Below are positions 49,383 through 58,697 of a DNA stretch of 64,000 bases, piece after piece. Numbering within the stretch: position 1 is the stretch's first letter; every line of letters begins with the position of its first letter. This DNA is from Collinsella aerofaciens (GTDB lineage Bacteria; Actinomycetota; Coriobacteriia; Coriobacteriales; Coriobacteriaceae). The notes under the pieces were generated by a model. It searched no databases. It was not told the origin of the DNA and worked only from the letters and a program-made list of their open reading frames with translations. Made by a program: the position numbers and the translations under genes. The stretch spans positions 58,600 to 122,599 of the forward strand of contig NZ_JADNHZ010000005.1 of assembly GCF_015554145.1 (NCBI RefSeq), read 5' to 3'.

Positions 49383-50582
49383 CTAGCGCCTGTGGTGGCG
49401 CTCTTCCCTACGTTCCTCGGCTGCCTGCTCCTCCTGCTTAAAGGCGGGGTCGTCGGGGGTTACCAGCTCGTCTTCGTGCGTCCGCTTGTTGTAATGGTGG
49501 CGCAGGACGGGCTCAAACAGGTGCAGATGCTTGGCGAAGGCAGCCGAGCCAATGGCGAGCACGACAAAGATGAGCACGCGCGTGGGCACCTCGACCTGAT
49601 TGATCGCGGCGGCGCCGGCCGAAAGCATGATGCACCAGGCGTAGATGAGCAGCACGGCCTGCTTCTGGTTGTAACCCTCTTGGATCAGGCGGTGGTGGAT
49701 GTGGCCCTTGTCGGCCTGTCCGATGCTAATGTGGGCGCGCTTGCGGCGCACGATGGCGCTGAACGTGTCGATGATGGGCACGCCGGCTACGATGAGCGGG
49801 ATGATGAGTGAGGTGAGCGCGGCGGTGCGGCTCACGTTGAGCAGCGAGATGGAGCCCAAAGCGAAACCCAACAGCAGCGACCCCGAGTCGCCCAAGAAGA
49901 TGCTCGCGGGGTTGAAGTTGTAATGCAGAAAAGCCACGCACGAGCCAAAGAGCGCGATGGAGAGCGCGGCGGCGTCGATACGGCCCGAAAGCATGGCCAT
50001 CGTGAACATGGTGAACGATGCGATGCCGCAAATGCCCGTGGCCAGGCCGTCGAGGCCGTCGATGAGGTTGATGATGTTGGTGAACGCCACCAGGTAGATC
50101 ACGGTGATGGGGTAGGCGAGCCAGCCGAGCACGATCTCGCCAGGGGCAAACGGGTTGACGATGACGCCGATTTTAAGGCCGCCCACGCAGGCGATAAGCG
50201 CGGCGAGCACCTGACCGGCCAATTTTTGCTTGGGCTTGAGTTGGAAGACATCATCGATCGCGCCGGTCGCAAAGATCACGGTAAAGGAGAGTGCCAGCAC
50301 GGGGTAGCTGATGTGCAGGCGCGGGTGCGGCACCAAAACGGGCGGCCAGCCCAGGTACCAGGTGCCCAGGATCTGCACGATGCAGGCGACGACGAGGCCC
50401 AAAAAGACCGCGGTGCCGCCCATGCGCGGGATGGGCTTAGTGTTGATACGGCGCTTGGAGGGATAGTCGACGGCGTCGAGCTTAATTGCCAGGCGCTTGA
50501 CCAGGGGCACCGTGAGAAAGGTCGTGATAAAGGCAGCGGCCGCCACGCATAAGTACGGTATGAAGCTCGGGGATGAAGCCAT
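49383..50582 (-). CDS. Undecaprenyl-phosphate GlcNAc/sugar 1-phosphate transferase (WecA/TagO type)
   Basis: 399 residues with about 11 membrane helices; member of the MraY/WecA polyprenyl-phosphate transferase family. RRINTKPIPRMGG, the DD motif (FATGAIDDVFQLKPKQK), NIINLIDGLDGLATG and the HIHHRL loop (GHIHHRLIQEG, with the arginine finger) are visible. It starts cell-wall polymer or teichoic-acid-like synthesis on the membrane's inner face. It ends in a highly charged tail of about 40 residues. No partner glycan gene is adjacent. Confidence 0.88.
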   Translation of the reverse strand: MASSPSFIPYLCVAAAAFITTFLTVPLVKRLAIKLDAVDYPSKRRINTKPIPRMGGTAVFLGLVVACIVQILGTWYLGWPPVLVPHPRLHISYPVLALSFTVIFATGAIDDVFQLKPKQKLAGQVLAALIACVGGLKIGVIVNPFAPGEIVLGWLAYPITVIYLVAFTNIINLIDGLDGLATGICGIASFTMFTMAMLSGRIDAAALSIALFGSCVAFLHYNFNPASIFLGDSGSLLLGFALGSISLLNVSRTAALTSLIIPLIVAGVPIIDTFSAIVRRKRAHISIGQADKGHIHHRLIQEGYNQKQAVLLIYAWCIMLSAGAAAINQVEVPTRVLIFVVLAIGSAAFAKHLHLFEPVLRHHYNKRTHEDELVTPDDPAFKQEEQAAEERREERHHRR

Positions 50583-51119
50583 GAATCGAAAACCGCCAAG
50601 CGTCGAAGGAAAAGGTCAAAGGGCGCTACGCGCAAAAGGGCATAGCTGACCCATGATACTCGACCGAGGGGGCGCGGGGGTTTGCGCCGTGCGATTATCA
50701 CGCGCTTACCAGATATTGGGATGTTGGCGGAGGTTCTGCCGAGTGCCGTTGTTGGGTGTCATACGGGATCTGCGATGGCAATTCTTGGCAAAATCGGCAA
50801 AAGAAAACCACCCCCCACGTTACGAAAATGAACCCACCTAAAACAGGTGGGTGCCCTCATCGACCGTTCCAGCGTCCTTAACAACGAAGGATACCTGTAC
50901 TAAGTACGACTGTGTGGGCTCCCTAAATAAACGCGACGGTTCACCCAGTTGCTCCGCGGGGGGCGGAATACCTATATCATAAAGCGGCGCTTTGTTGATT
51001 CCAGTCTTGACATTACAAAATTCGTGTCGGACGATTACGGCGCCTTGGGCTTGGAGCCGTCTGTGCGGTCCGGGCCTTTGCGTTTGAGCTGCTGAATCGT
51101 TGTTTTGGAGCATGTTTTT
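50583..51119. other. 537-bp intergenic region between divergent genes
   Basis: Contains the minus-strand small-RNA candidate at 50830-50969. TTGACA at 51007-51012 may be the -35 of the plus-strand radical SAM gene, but no fitting -10 is seen. The rest (50590-50830) has no recognised gene or repeat. Confidence 0.4.
50830..50969 (-). ncRNA. Candidate small RNA or leader with C-loop hairpin
   Basis: On the minus strand TATGAT (50976-50981) precedes a hairpin TCCGC-CCCCC-GCGGA (50953-50967), so a transcript would begin with a C5 loop. Later stems: GTAC-TTA-GTAC and TCCTT-CGTTGTT-AAGGA. It ends with an intrinsic terminator (ACCCACCT...AGGTGGGT, 50831-50852). GGGUG near the 5' end could pair with CACCC and compete with the terminator. 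The gene at 50582 lies 250 nt downstream, so it may be a leader. Confidence 0.35.
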
Positions 51120-52058
51120 ATGCCGACGTCGTTGACCGAACTTTTTTCGCCCGCCTGCCATTTGTGTCCACGCCGTTGCGGCGCGGCACGCGACGAGGGC
51201 GCGCGTGGCGTGTGCGGCGCAGACGACACGCTTAAGGTTGCCCGCGCGGCGCTCCATATGTGGGAGGAGCCGCCTATCTCGGGCGAGGCCGGCTCGGGCA
51301 CGATTTTCTTTAGTGGCTGTTCGCTCAAATGCGTCTACTGCCAAAACCACGAGATCTCGACGGGCAATTTTGGGCTTGAGATTTCGCCCGAGCGCCTGGT
51401 CGAGATTATGTTGGAGCTGCAGGACCAGGGCGCCAACAACATTAACCTGGTGACTGTGACGCATTATGCTCACCTGCTGCCGGCCGCGATTGCCGCAGCG
51501 CGGGAGCGCGGGCTGGACATCCCGATCGTCTACAACACGAGCGGCTATGAGAGGGCGAGTGCCGTGGCTGCCCTGGGTGACCTGGTTGATTTGTGGCTCA
51601 CCGACTTTAAATATGCCGATGCCGGGCTTGCGCAGTCGCTTTCTCATATTAAGGATTACCCGCGCGTGGCCGTGTCGGGCCTGGCACAGATGGCGCGCGA
51701 GATCGAGCGCCGCGGGGGAGAGCTGGTGGACGACGATGGGCTCATGAAGCGCGGTATGATCGTGCGTCACTTGGTGCTGCCGGGTCATGCTGACGATTCG
51801 TGCCGCGTGCTGGACCTGGTGTGGCAGACGGTGGGCGACGTGCCGATTTCGGTCATGAACCAGTACACGCCCAATGCACTCATGCGCGAGCAAGGCGGCG
51901 AGTTGGCACGTGCCGTGACGCGCGAGGAGTACGAGCAGGTGCTCGACCATGCCGACGACCTGGGCTTTACGACGATGTTCTGGCAAGAGGGTGGAGCGGT
52001 AGACGAGAGCTTTACCCCGGCGTTCGACACCACCGGCGTCCTTACCAGTGCAAAGTAG
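51120..52058 (+). CDS. Radical SAM protein, PflX / pyruvate-formate-lyase-activase-like
   Basis: 312 residues. ATG 51120 follows GGAG with 9-nt spacing. The radical SAM triad is in SGCSLKCVYCQNHEIST (C-x3-C-x2-C). An extra N-terminal cysteine cluster (CHLCPRRCGAARDEGARGVCG) precedes it and is a feature of the PflX branch. FKYADAGLAQSL and NTSGYE follow the family pattern. It may activate a glycyl-radical enzyme; none is in the window. Confidence 0.82.
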   Translation: MPTSLTELFSPACHLCPRRCGAARDEGARGVCGADDTLKVARAALHMWEEPPISGEAGSGTIFFSGCSLKCVYCQNHEISTGNFGLEISPERLVEIMLELQDQGANNINLVTVTHYAHLLPAAIAAARERGLDIPIVYNTSGYERASAVAALGDLVDLWLTDFKYADAGLAQSLSHIKDYPRVAVSGLAQMAREIERRGGELVDDDGLMKRGMIVRHLVLPGHADDSCRVLDLVWQTVGDVPISVMNQYTPNALMREQGGELARAVTREEYEQVLDHADDLGFTTMFWQEGGAVDESFTPAFDTTGVLTSAK

Positions 52059-52067
52059 TCGTTTGCC

Positions 52068-52155
52068 GATGATATTTCTGGGGCGGGGATTAAAAAATCA
52101 TCGGGAGGATCGCTTGCTCGAAAAGTAGTCAAAAAAGCCCCGTCCCAAAAAGACT
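52068..52155. repeat. GGGACGGGG-type intergenic repeat, copy 2
   Basis: GATGATATTTCTGGGGCGGG and ATCATC pair; then AAAAAGCCCCGTCCCAAAAAGAC, the reverse complement of the unit at 2455-2475. Confidence 0.65.
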
Positions 52156-52208
52156 GGGTATTGGGCGTTGACAGTTGGCGAGCCGTAGGTAAAATATCAA
52201 CTTGTCCT

Positions 52209-52281
52209 GGGGACGTAGCTCAGTTGGGAGAGCGCTGCCGTCGCATGGCAGAGGCCGAGGGTTCGACTCCCTTCGTCTCCA
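52209..52281 (+). tRNA. tRNA-Ala (CGC anticodon)
   Basis: Acceptor GGGGACG with CGTCTCC includes G3-U70, the identity pair of tRNA-Ala. Anticodon stem CTGCC with GGCAG around GTCGCAT gives anticodon CGC (codon GCG). T-arm GGGTTCGACTCCC. 3' CCA is not encoded. Transcribed toward the coiled-coil gene and ended by the hairpin at 52298. Confidence 0.95.
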
Positions 52282-52297
52282 CCCTTGGATTTGATAA

Positions 52298-52327
52298 GCC
52301 GCTGACATTGTGTCGGCGGCTTTTTTT
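52298..52327 (+). terminator. Intrinsic terminator after tRNA-Ala
   Basis: GCCGCTGACA with TGTCGGCGGC around TTG, then TTTTTTT. It also lies 20 nt before the next ATG, so part of that gene's transcript may come from read-through. Confidence 0.85.
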
Positions 52328-52346
52328 AAAAAGAAAGGGCTGTACC

Positions 52347-52811
52347 ATGGCCGAGCTTGAGTCCCAACCACTGTCTGCCGAGGAGCGCGCCGAGTTGGAA
52401 GAGCTCCGCGCCGAGAAGGCTCGTCGCGAGGCCCAGGAAGAGGCGCGCCGCGAGCGTGAGGAGCTGGCCGCCTTGCGTGCCGAGCGCAAGAAGGCCGAGG
52501 AGGCCGCTGCGAAGGTCGCATCCGAGCCTGCACCCGCGCCCAAGCCCGCCGCCGCGAAGCCCGCGCCTGCGCCCAAGCCCGCCGCACCCAAACCTCAGCC
52601 CAAAAAAGCCGCTCGCCCCAAGCCCGTCGAGCCCAAACCGAGCCGCGACGAGATGACCTTTGCCCAGCGCATGGTCACCTCCAAGGAGCCTACGGGCGAG
52701 AATGAGATTCCCGGCATGGCTCCGGCTCAAAAAATCATCATCGTGCTCGCCCTCATCGCGTTTATCGTCTTTATGGCCTACACAATCACGGGCAGCATGG
52801 GCCTGCACTAA
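52347..52811 (+). CDS. Coiled-coil, Pro/Ala/Lys-rich tail-anchored protein
   Basis: 154 residues, no known family. N-terminal third is a charged coiled coil (SAEERAELEELRAEKARREAQEEARRER...). The middle is a run of Pro-Ala-Lys (APKPAAAKPAPAPKPAAPK). A single C-terminal hydrophobic helix (KIIIVLALIAFIVFMAYTI) ends in TGSMGLH. It may be a cell-wall-facing or polar-anchor protein. ATG 52347 follows AAAGAAAGGG; the longer upstream frame runs through the tRNA and was rejected. Confidence 0.7.
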   Translation: MAELESQPLSAEERAELEELRAEKARREAQEEARREREELAALRAERKKAEEAAAKVASEPAPAPKPAAAKPAPAPKPAAPKPQPKKAARPKPVEPKPSRDEMTFAQRMVTSKEPTGENEIPGMAPAQKIIIVLALIAFIVFMAYTITGSMGLH

Positions 52812-52893
52812 CCTGTTCGCGCCGGGCTCCATGCCCGCACGTCCGCCTCGCCCAACCCTCAGCCTCTGCACAACACATCCGAAAGGTCGCCCC

Positions 52894-54399
52894 ATGGCTT
52901 TGACCGACATCTCGCATCCCACCGACATTGCAATGCTCACCGATCTGTACGAGCTCACTATGGCCCAGGGCCTGTGGGAGAGCGGCAAGGCTAATGAGCA
53001 GGGTTGTTTTACCGCGTTTTACCGCGACCATCCCTTCGGCAGCGCGTATGCCGTCATGTGCGGCACCGCCGAGCTGCCCGAGCTGGTCGAGAACCTGCGC
53101 TTTACGCCCGAGGACATCGACTATCTAGCTTCGCTCCAGGCTCCGGCCGGCGGCGCGATGTTTAAGCCTGCATTCCTCGACTACCTGCGCAACTTCCGTG
53201 CGCACGTGAACATTGACGCCGTGCCCGAGGGCGAGCTCGTGTTTCCGCGCGAGCCCATGGTGCGCGTCACCGGCCCGTCGTTGGAGTGTCAGCTGCTCGA
53301 GACCGCGCTGCTCAACATCGTCGGCTTCCAGACGCTTGTTGCCACCAAGACGGCGCGCGTGGTACTGGCCGCCGATGGTCGCCCCGTTGCCGAGTTCGGC
53401 TTGCGTCGCGCCCAGGGTCCCGATGGCGGTCTGGCCGTCGCCCGCGCAAGCTATGTGGCCGGCTGCTCCTCTACGTCCAATGTGCTCGCCGGTCGCCGCT
53501 ACGGTATTCCCGTCTTTGGCACGCATGCGCACAGCTGGGTCATGAGCTTCGATTCTGAGCTCGAGGCCTTCCGTGCCTTTGCCAAGTCGAGCCCTAAGAA
53601 CTGCACGCTGCTCATCGACACCTACGATGTGCGTGAGGGCTGCGAGCATGCCATTACGGTTGCCAAGGAGATGGAGGCGGTGGGCGAGCGTCTGTCGGCT
53701 ATTCGCATTGACTCGGGCGACCTCGCCAAGCTCTCCAAGTATGTTCGTGGCCGTTTTGATGCCGAGGGCCTGCCCTATGTGGGGATCTCGGTTTCTAACG
53801 ATTTGGATGAGTACACGATTCAGTCGCTGCTCGACCAGGGCGCGCCCATCGACAGCTTTGGCGTGGGTACCAAGCTTGCGACCTGCTATGACCAGCCGGC
53901 GCTGGGCGGCGTGTACAAGCTTTCCGCCCGCCGTGCGAGCGAGGCAGATCCATGGACGCCGGTGGTCAAGCTCTCTGAGCAGCCCTACAAGCGCACGATC
54001 CCGGGTGTGCAACGCGTGCGCCGTTATTACGACGGCTTTGGCGGCCCGGTCTGCGACATGATCTACGACGAGGACCATCTGGCGGGGGAGGGTGCCGCGC
54101 GCGGCAATACCCTCGTGGCCGTGAATGATGCCGCCCTGGTGACCGACGTGTCCGAACTTGAGTATCGCGAGCTGCTGGTGCCGATCGTGCGCGATGGCAG
54201 CGCGGTGGCTCCGCGTGAGAGCATCCAGGACGCGCGCGAGCGCTGTGCTTGGGCACTCGATCATCTGGACGCAGCTTTCAAGCGCTTCCTGTACCCGCAG
54301 ACCTATGTGGTGGGCATGGAACAGGGCCTGGCTCAGGTGCGCGACGAGCTCGTGCGCAAGAACATGGCCGCGGCTTCGGCCTTCCCCTGGGCAAAATAA
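52894..54399 (+). CDS. pncB: Nicotinate phosphoribosyltransferase
   Basis: 501 residues. Adds phosphoribose to nicotinate in NAD salvage. The opening MLTDLYELTMAQGLWESGKANEQGCFTAFYRDHPF is typical. FGLRRAQGPDGGL is the family's R-R-A-Q-G motif, with the PRPP-site Asp and His following (STSNVLAGRRYGIPVFGTHAHSWVM; His-Ala-His). IDSGDLAKLSKYVR is the nucleotide site. ATG 52894 follows GAAAGG; the upstream in-frame extension to 52660 overlaps the tail-anchored gene and was rejected. Confidence 0.92.
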   Translation: MALTDISHPTDIAMLTDLYELTMAQGLWESGKANEQGCFTAFYRDHPFGSAYAVMCGTAELPELVENLRFTPEDIDYLASLQAPAGGAMFKPAFLDYLRNFRAHVNIDAVPEGELVFPREPMVRVTGPSLECQLLETALLNIVGFQTLVATKTARVVLAADGRPVAEFGLRRAQGPDGGLAVARASYVAGCSSTSNVLAGRRYGIPVFGTHAHSWVMSFDSELEAFRAFAKSSPKNCTLLIDTYDVREGCEHAITVAKEMEAVGERLSAIRIDSGDLAKLSKYVRGRFDAEGLPYVGISVSNDLDEYTIQSLLDQGAPIDSFGVGTKLATCYDQPALGGVYKLSARRASEADPWTPVVKLSEQPYKRTIPGVQRVRRYYDGFGGPVCDMIYDEDHLAGEGAARGNTLVAVNDAALVTDVSELEYRELLVPIVRDGSAVAPRESIQDARERCAWALDHLDAAFKRFLYPQTYVVGMEQGLAQVRDELVRKNMAAASAFPWAK

Positions 54400-54479
54400 T
54401 CCGAAGGGGACGGAGGAACACGGATTATTTTCTCGCTCGCCCGTTCGCCCGTTCGCTGAACAGTTGATTGGTTTAACGT

Positions 54480-55607
54480 ATGACGACTTCTTATAAAACG
54501 ATGGTGGTAAAGATCGGTTCGTCTACGGTGGTGGGCGCCGACGGCAAGGTCAACCGCGCCTTTATCGGCGGGCTTGCCGATCAGGCCGCAGCGCTGCGCG
54601 AGCTTGGCTGGCGCCTGGTCGTGGTGAGCTCGGGCGCCATTGCCTGCGGCTATCCCGTGCTGGGCTTCGACCGTAAGCCGGTCGGCGACCTGCCGAGCCT
54701 GCAGGCCTGCGCCTCGGCTGGTCAGTGCATCATCTCGTCGGTCTATGACGAGGAGTTCCATGCGCGCGACCTGCTCACCTCGCTCGTGCTGCTCACGCGC
54801 CACGACACGGCGCGCCGCACGTCCTACCTGCACGCGCGCGACGCCCTGCTGCGCCTTGTGGAGCTGGGTGTGGTGCCGGTCGTCAACGAGAACGATACCG
54901 TCACCGTCGATGAGATCAAGTTTGGCGACAACGACACGCTGGCGGCGCTTGTGAGCTGCCTGGTTTCCGCCGATCTGTGCGTGACGCTCTCGGACATCGA
55001 TGGCCTCTACACCGCCAATCCGCATGAGGATCCGACGGCCGAGTTTATCCCGGTCGTGCATAAGATCGATGCCAAGATTATCGCCTCGGCGGGCGATTCT
55101 TCCACATCGGTGGGTACGGGCGGCATGATCACCAAGATTCGCGCGAGCCGCATTCTCATGACGGCGGGCATTCAAAGCGTGATTTGCTCGGGCGAGGAGC
55201 CCGATGCGCTCGTGCGTCTGGCCCGCGGCGAGAGCGTGGGTACGCTGTTCGATCCGCCGGCGGAGCGCCTGGACATTGCGCCGCGCAAGTTGTGGATTGC
55301 ACTGGGCGACAAGGCGCACGGCTCGGTGACGGTCGATGACGGCGCCGCGAAGGCGCTGGTCAGCCGCGGATCGTCGCTGCTCGCGGTGGGTATTCGCGAG
55401 GTCGATGGCCAGTTTGCCGAGGGCGATGTGCTCGACGTGTGCGACCCGAGCGGCATGGTTGTCGCCCGTGGTATCGCCGAGGCCGATTCGGACGTGCTGG
55501 AGCTTGCAGCCGGCCGCCGCCAGGACCAGATTGCCAGCAACCGCCTGCTCGCAGACCTGGCCGAGAAGCCCGCGATCCATAGGGACAACTTGATAGTGTT
55601 TGCATAA
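54480..55607 (+). CDS. proB: Glutamate 5-kinase
   Basis: 375 residues. Phosphorylates glutamate in the first step of proline synthesis. MVVKIGSSTVV, VSSGAIACGYP, FGDNDTLAAL and GTGGMITKIRASRILMTAGI are amino-acid-kinase motifs. The C-terminal ~80 residues form a PUA domain (LWIALGDKAHGSVTVDDGAAKAL...). proA lies 1.6 kb away, with a prolyl aminopeptidase gene on the opposite strand between them. Confidence 0.94.
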   Translation: MTTSYKTMVVKIGSSTVVGADGKVNRAFIGGLADQAAALRELGWRLVVVSSGAIACGYPVLGFDRKPVGDLPSLQACASAGQCIISSVYDEEFHARDLLTSLVLLTRHDTARRTSYLHARDALLRLVELGVVPVVNENDTVTVDEIKFGDNDTLAALVSCLVSADLCVTLSDIDGLYTANPHEDPTAEFIPVVHKIDAKIIASAGDSSTSVGTGGMITKIRASRILMTAGIQSVICSGEEPDALVRLARGESVGTLFDPPAERLDIAPRKLWIALGDKAHGSVTVDDGAAKALVSRGSSLLAVGIREVDGQFAEGDVLDVCDPSGMVVARGIAEADSDVLELAAGRRQDQIASNRLLADLAEKPAIHRDNLIVFA

Positions 55608-55657
55608 GGAGAGGCAGCGCTGCGGCTCGTTTTGCCAGCAGTGCTGCCTCTCCTTTT

Positions 55658-55706
55658 CCGGCACTTGGGGACGTTCCTTTTGTGCCGGCAGACGGGGACA
55701 CTCCTT
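55658..55706. repeat. GGCACTTGGGGAC repeat (R4), copy c
   Basis: CCGGCACTTGGGGACGTTCC with GTGCCGG forms a hairpin; a second unit CAGACGGGGACACTCCTTT follows. It lies between the convergent proB and aminopeptidase genes. Confidence 0.75.
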
Positions 55707-55708
55707 TG

Positions 55709-57127
55709 CTAGAAGATCTGGCGCAGGTTTCCGCGGTTGAGGGCTTCGTCGAAGAGGTGCTTGAACACCACGCTGCCGTGCAGGCCATCGTGTTCAAACT
55801 CGTTCGTCACCCAGGCATGCGAGTTGCCCACGCGGCTGAGCGTATCGAGCTGCAGGCCCGAGTCCACGTACATGTCATCGAAGTACACCGCGGCCTGGAG
55901 CGGCACCTCGTTGCAGGCCAGGCGCTGCGGGTCGTAGATCTTGTCCCAGCTGGTGTCCTCCATCAGCAGATCCATCGCGGGCTTGAAGGGCTTAAGTTCG
56001 GGCATCTGCTCAAACATCCACGGGAACATGGCCTCGCCGGTAAACATGAGCGGGCGCGCGAGTGTGTCGAACTCGGTACGATGGGCTTTCTCTTCTGCCG
56101 CGGCCCAGCGAATGGGCATGGTGTCGCCGTCGGCGTAGATGAACTCCTGAAGCGTCCAGTACAGCGGATTCGCGCGCGTGTTGGTGCGCTCGAAGGCGCA
56201 CATCAAAAAGCTATCGGATACTGAGGCACCGCAGCTCAGCGTGCCGTCGCCGTCAACAAAAGCGTGGTCGATAATCCAATGCATGCGCTCAAAGCTCGGC
56301 TTCATGCCAAAGTCGCTGCCCATAAGCTGCAGGCGCTCCACCGTCATCGGCGAGCCGTCGGGTAGCACAGGCTTCTGCTCCTCAAGCGCATCGGCCAGCG
56401 CCGCCACGCGCTCGACGTCGGCGGGGTAGCGGTCGTAATACTGCTGCGTCTTGGCGGCCATGCGCGGGAAGGTGTGCGCGTAGACCTCGCTGGCGCTCGC
56501 CGGGACGTGGGGGATGCCACCGCAGGTAAAGCTCGCCGCCACGCCCTCGGGGAAGAGCGACAGGTAGCTCAGCGTCAAAAAGCCGCCGTAGCTCTGCCCC
56601 AGTGTGACCCAGGGCTTGCCGCCAAAGCCCACCAGGCGCAGGTACTCAAAATCGCGCACGATGGAGCTGGCAAGATGGCGCTTGAGGAAATCCGCCTGCG
56701 AGCGTGCTGTATCGGCGCCGGCGGCCGTTGCGCGATCACCCAGTGCCTTGATCGTGCGTCCGTCCACGCAGCTACTGCGTCCGGTGCCGCGCTGGTCGGG
56801 AAGGACCACGCGGAAGTGCTTGACGGCCTCCTCGATCCAGCCGTCGCTTGTGGGAGACAGCGGACGCGGGCTCTCGCCGCCGGGGCCGCCCTGCAAAAAC
56901 AGGAGCAGTGGCAGATCGTCGTTGATGCGGTCGGGCGCGCAAACCACACGGTAGAAGAGCTTGATGCTCTCGGGCGCGCCGGCGATGGGCGCCGGCATAG
57001 CGCCGCGGCGCATGGTGCTGCCGACGGCCAGGAGCATCGGCTCCAGGCCGCGCCAGTCAAGGGGGACGTCGATGCTGTGGTCCTCGACGTAAAGGCCGGG
57101 GACGTGGTACGAAGTGATGAGGGCCAT
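55709..57127 (-). CDS. Alpha/beta hydrolase, prolyl aminopeptidase-like (S33)
   Basis: 472 residues. Oxyanion motif LFLQGGPGGESPRP, nucleophile elbow LGQSYGGFLTLS (Ser), DQRGTGRSS, and a C-terminal Asp and His region (HAWVTNEFEHDGLHG). It fits the proline iminopeptidase branch that frees N-terminal Pro from peptides. ATG 57127 follows GGAAG; 27 in-frame upstream codons lack a ribosome site. It lies between proB and proA, so free proline and its synthesis genes are neighbours. Confidence 0.82.
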   Translation of the reverse strand: MALITSYHVPGLYVEDHSIDVPLDWRGLEPMLLAVGSTMRRGAMPAPIAGAPESIKLFYRVVCAPDRINDDLPLLLFLQGGPGGESPRPLSPTSDGWIEEAVKHFRVVLPDQRGTGRSSCVDGRTIKALGDRATAAGADTARSQADFLKRHLASSIVRDFEYLRLVGFGGKPWVTLGQSYGGFLTLSYLSLFPEGVAASFTCGGIPHVPASASEVYAHTFPRMAAKTQQYYDRYPADVERVAALADALEEQKPVLPDGSPMTVERLQLMGSDFGMKPSFERMHWIIDHAFVDGDGTLSCGASVSDSFLMCAFERTNTRANPLYWTLQEFIYADGDTMPIRWAAAEEKAHRTEFDTLARPLMFTGEAMFPWMFEQMPELKPFKPAMDLLMEDTSWDKIYDPQRLACNEVPLQAAVYFDDMYVDSGLQLDTLSRVGNSHAWVTNEFEHDGLHGSVVFKHLFDEALNRGNLRQIF

Positions 57128-57239
57128 GTGAGTCTTCCGTTCGTTGCGGTGTTTCGGGTTGACCAATTCTACCGCCGCGGGCGAGGCCATGCGCAAATCG
57201 GCTACCATGGTTGCAAACTTCTAGGAGAAAGGGCCGCCC

Positions 57240-58526
57240 ATGTCGGTCGATATAGCCACGTATGTCCTCGATCTTGCCGTTGCCGCCAAGGCAGTGTCGG
57301 TCTCGCTTGCCACGGCGAGCGATGAACAGCGCCAGGAGGCCGTGCGCGCCATGGCCGCAGCACTACGCAACGGTGTCGACTCCATCGTCGCCGCCAACGA
57401 GCTCGATATGTCCGCCGCGCGCGATGCGGGTACCTCGGCGGGACTCCTCGACCGTCTGCTGCTGACGCCTGAGCGCGTCGAGGGCATGGCCGCCGGCCTG
57501 GAAAAGCTCGCCGAGCTGCCCGATCCCGTGGGCCGCGTGCTCGACCACCGCGTGCTTGCAAGTGGCGTGGACCTGACCCGTGTGAGTGTGCCGCTGGGCC
57601 TGGTCGCTATGGTCTACGAGGCGCGCCCCAACGTGACGGCCGACGCCGCAGGCATCTGCATCCGTACCGGCAACGCCTGCATTCTGCGCGGCGGCTCGCT
57701 GGCCTATCACTCGTGTGCCATGATTTCTGAGCTGCTGGCCGATGCGCTCGAGGCCAAGGGCTTCCCGCGCGAGGCCGTGTCGATGATCGAGTCCACCGAC
57801 CGCGAGGCCACTGGCGAGCTCATGAAGCTCCGCGGTATTGTCGACGTACTCATTCCGCGCGGCGGTGCAGGCCTGATCCAGCGCTGCGTGCGCGAGTCGC
57901 TTGTGCCGGTGATCGAGACGGGCACGGGCAACTGTCACATCTACGTGCATGAGTCCGCCGACTTTGATAAGGCGCTCAACATTATCGTTAATGCCAAGAC
58001 CCAGCGTGTAGGCGTGTGCAATGCCGCCGAGTCGCTGCTGGTCGACCGTGCCGTGGCCGATGCGTTTTTGCCCGCGGTCGTGGCCGTGCTGCATGACCAC
58101 GGCGTGCTCATTCACGGCGACGAGGCCACGTGCGCCGCATGCGCCGACGCCGGGCTTGCCGAGGGCGATGACTACGTTGCCGCGACTGAGGAGGACTGGG
58201 GTCGCGAGTATCTGGCGCTCGAGATGAGCGTGAAGGTCGTGGCGAACGAGGACGAGGCCATCGCGCACATCAACCGCTACGGCACGATGCACTCCGAGGC
58301 CATCGTTGCAGAGGACACGGATGCTTGCGAGCGCTTCCTGGATGCAGTCGATGCCTCAGCCGTGTATGCCAACGCCAGCACGCGCTTTACCGACGGCGGC
58401 GAGTTTGGCCTGGGCGCCGAGATTGGCATCTCGACCCAAAAGCTCCACGCCCGCGGCCCCTTTGCCGCCGAGGCCCTCACCACCTACAAATACAAGCTCC
58501 GCGGCACCGGCCAGGTTCGCCCCTAA
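57240..58526 (+). CDS. proA: Gamma-glutamyl phosphate reductase
   Basis: 428 residues, aldehyde-dehydrogenase fold, reduces glutamyl-5-phosphate to the semialdehyde. EARPNVTADAAGICIRTGNACILRGG, NAKTQRVGVCNAAESLLV (catalytic Cys in GVCNA) and TRFTDGGEFGLGAEIGISTQK are visible. It starts 112 bp from the divergent aminopeptidase gene. The stop overlaps an R2 repeat. Confidence 0.95.
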   Translation: MSVDIATYVLDLAVAAKAVSVSLATASDEQRQEAVRAMAAALRNGVDSIVAANELDMSAARDAGTSAGLLDRLLLTPERVEGMAAGLEKLAELPDPVGRVLDHRVLASGVDLTRVSVPLGLVAMVYEARPNVTADAAGICIRTGNACILRGGSLAYHSCAMISELLADALEAKGFPREAVSMIESTDREATGELMKLRGIVDVLIPRGGAGLIQRCVRESLVPVIETGTGNCHIYVHESADFDKALNIIVNAKTQRVGVCNAAESLLVDRAVADAFLPAVVAVLHDHGVLIHGDEATCAACADAGLAEGDDYVAATEEDWGREYLALEMSVKVVANEDEAIAHINRYGTMHSEAIVAEDTDACERFLDAVDASAVYANASTRFTDGGEFGLGAEIGISTQKLHARGPFAAEALTTYKYKLRGTGQVRP

Positions 58527-58565
58527 ACCTACCAAAAAGGGACAGGTTTATTTTGGCAGGTTTTA
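58525..58565. repeat. CCTGCCAAAA hairpin repeat (R2), copy a
   Basis: AAACCTACCAAAA with TTTTGGCAGGTTTT around AGGGACAGGTTTA. The first bases overlap the proA stop codon. Confidence 0.85.
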
Positions 58566-58697
58566 TCTGCGGTTTTGCCGGGCGACACGTTTGCCCGGCT
58601 TTTTTCTCCGTATACCTTTTCTGCCTTTCGGCTTGAGCCACGGCGATATACGATAATGACACCGTGTCCTAGCACCGACTCACCTGGAGGTATTGCC

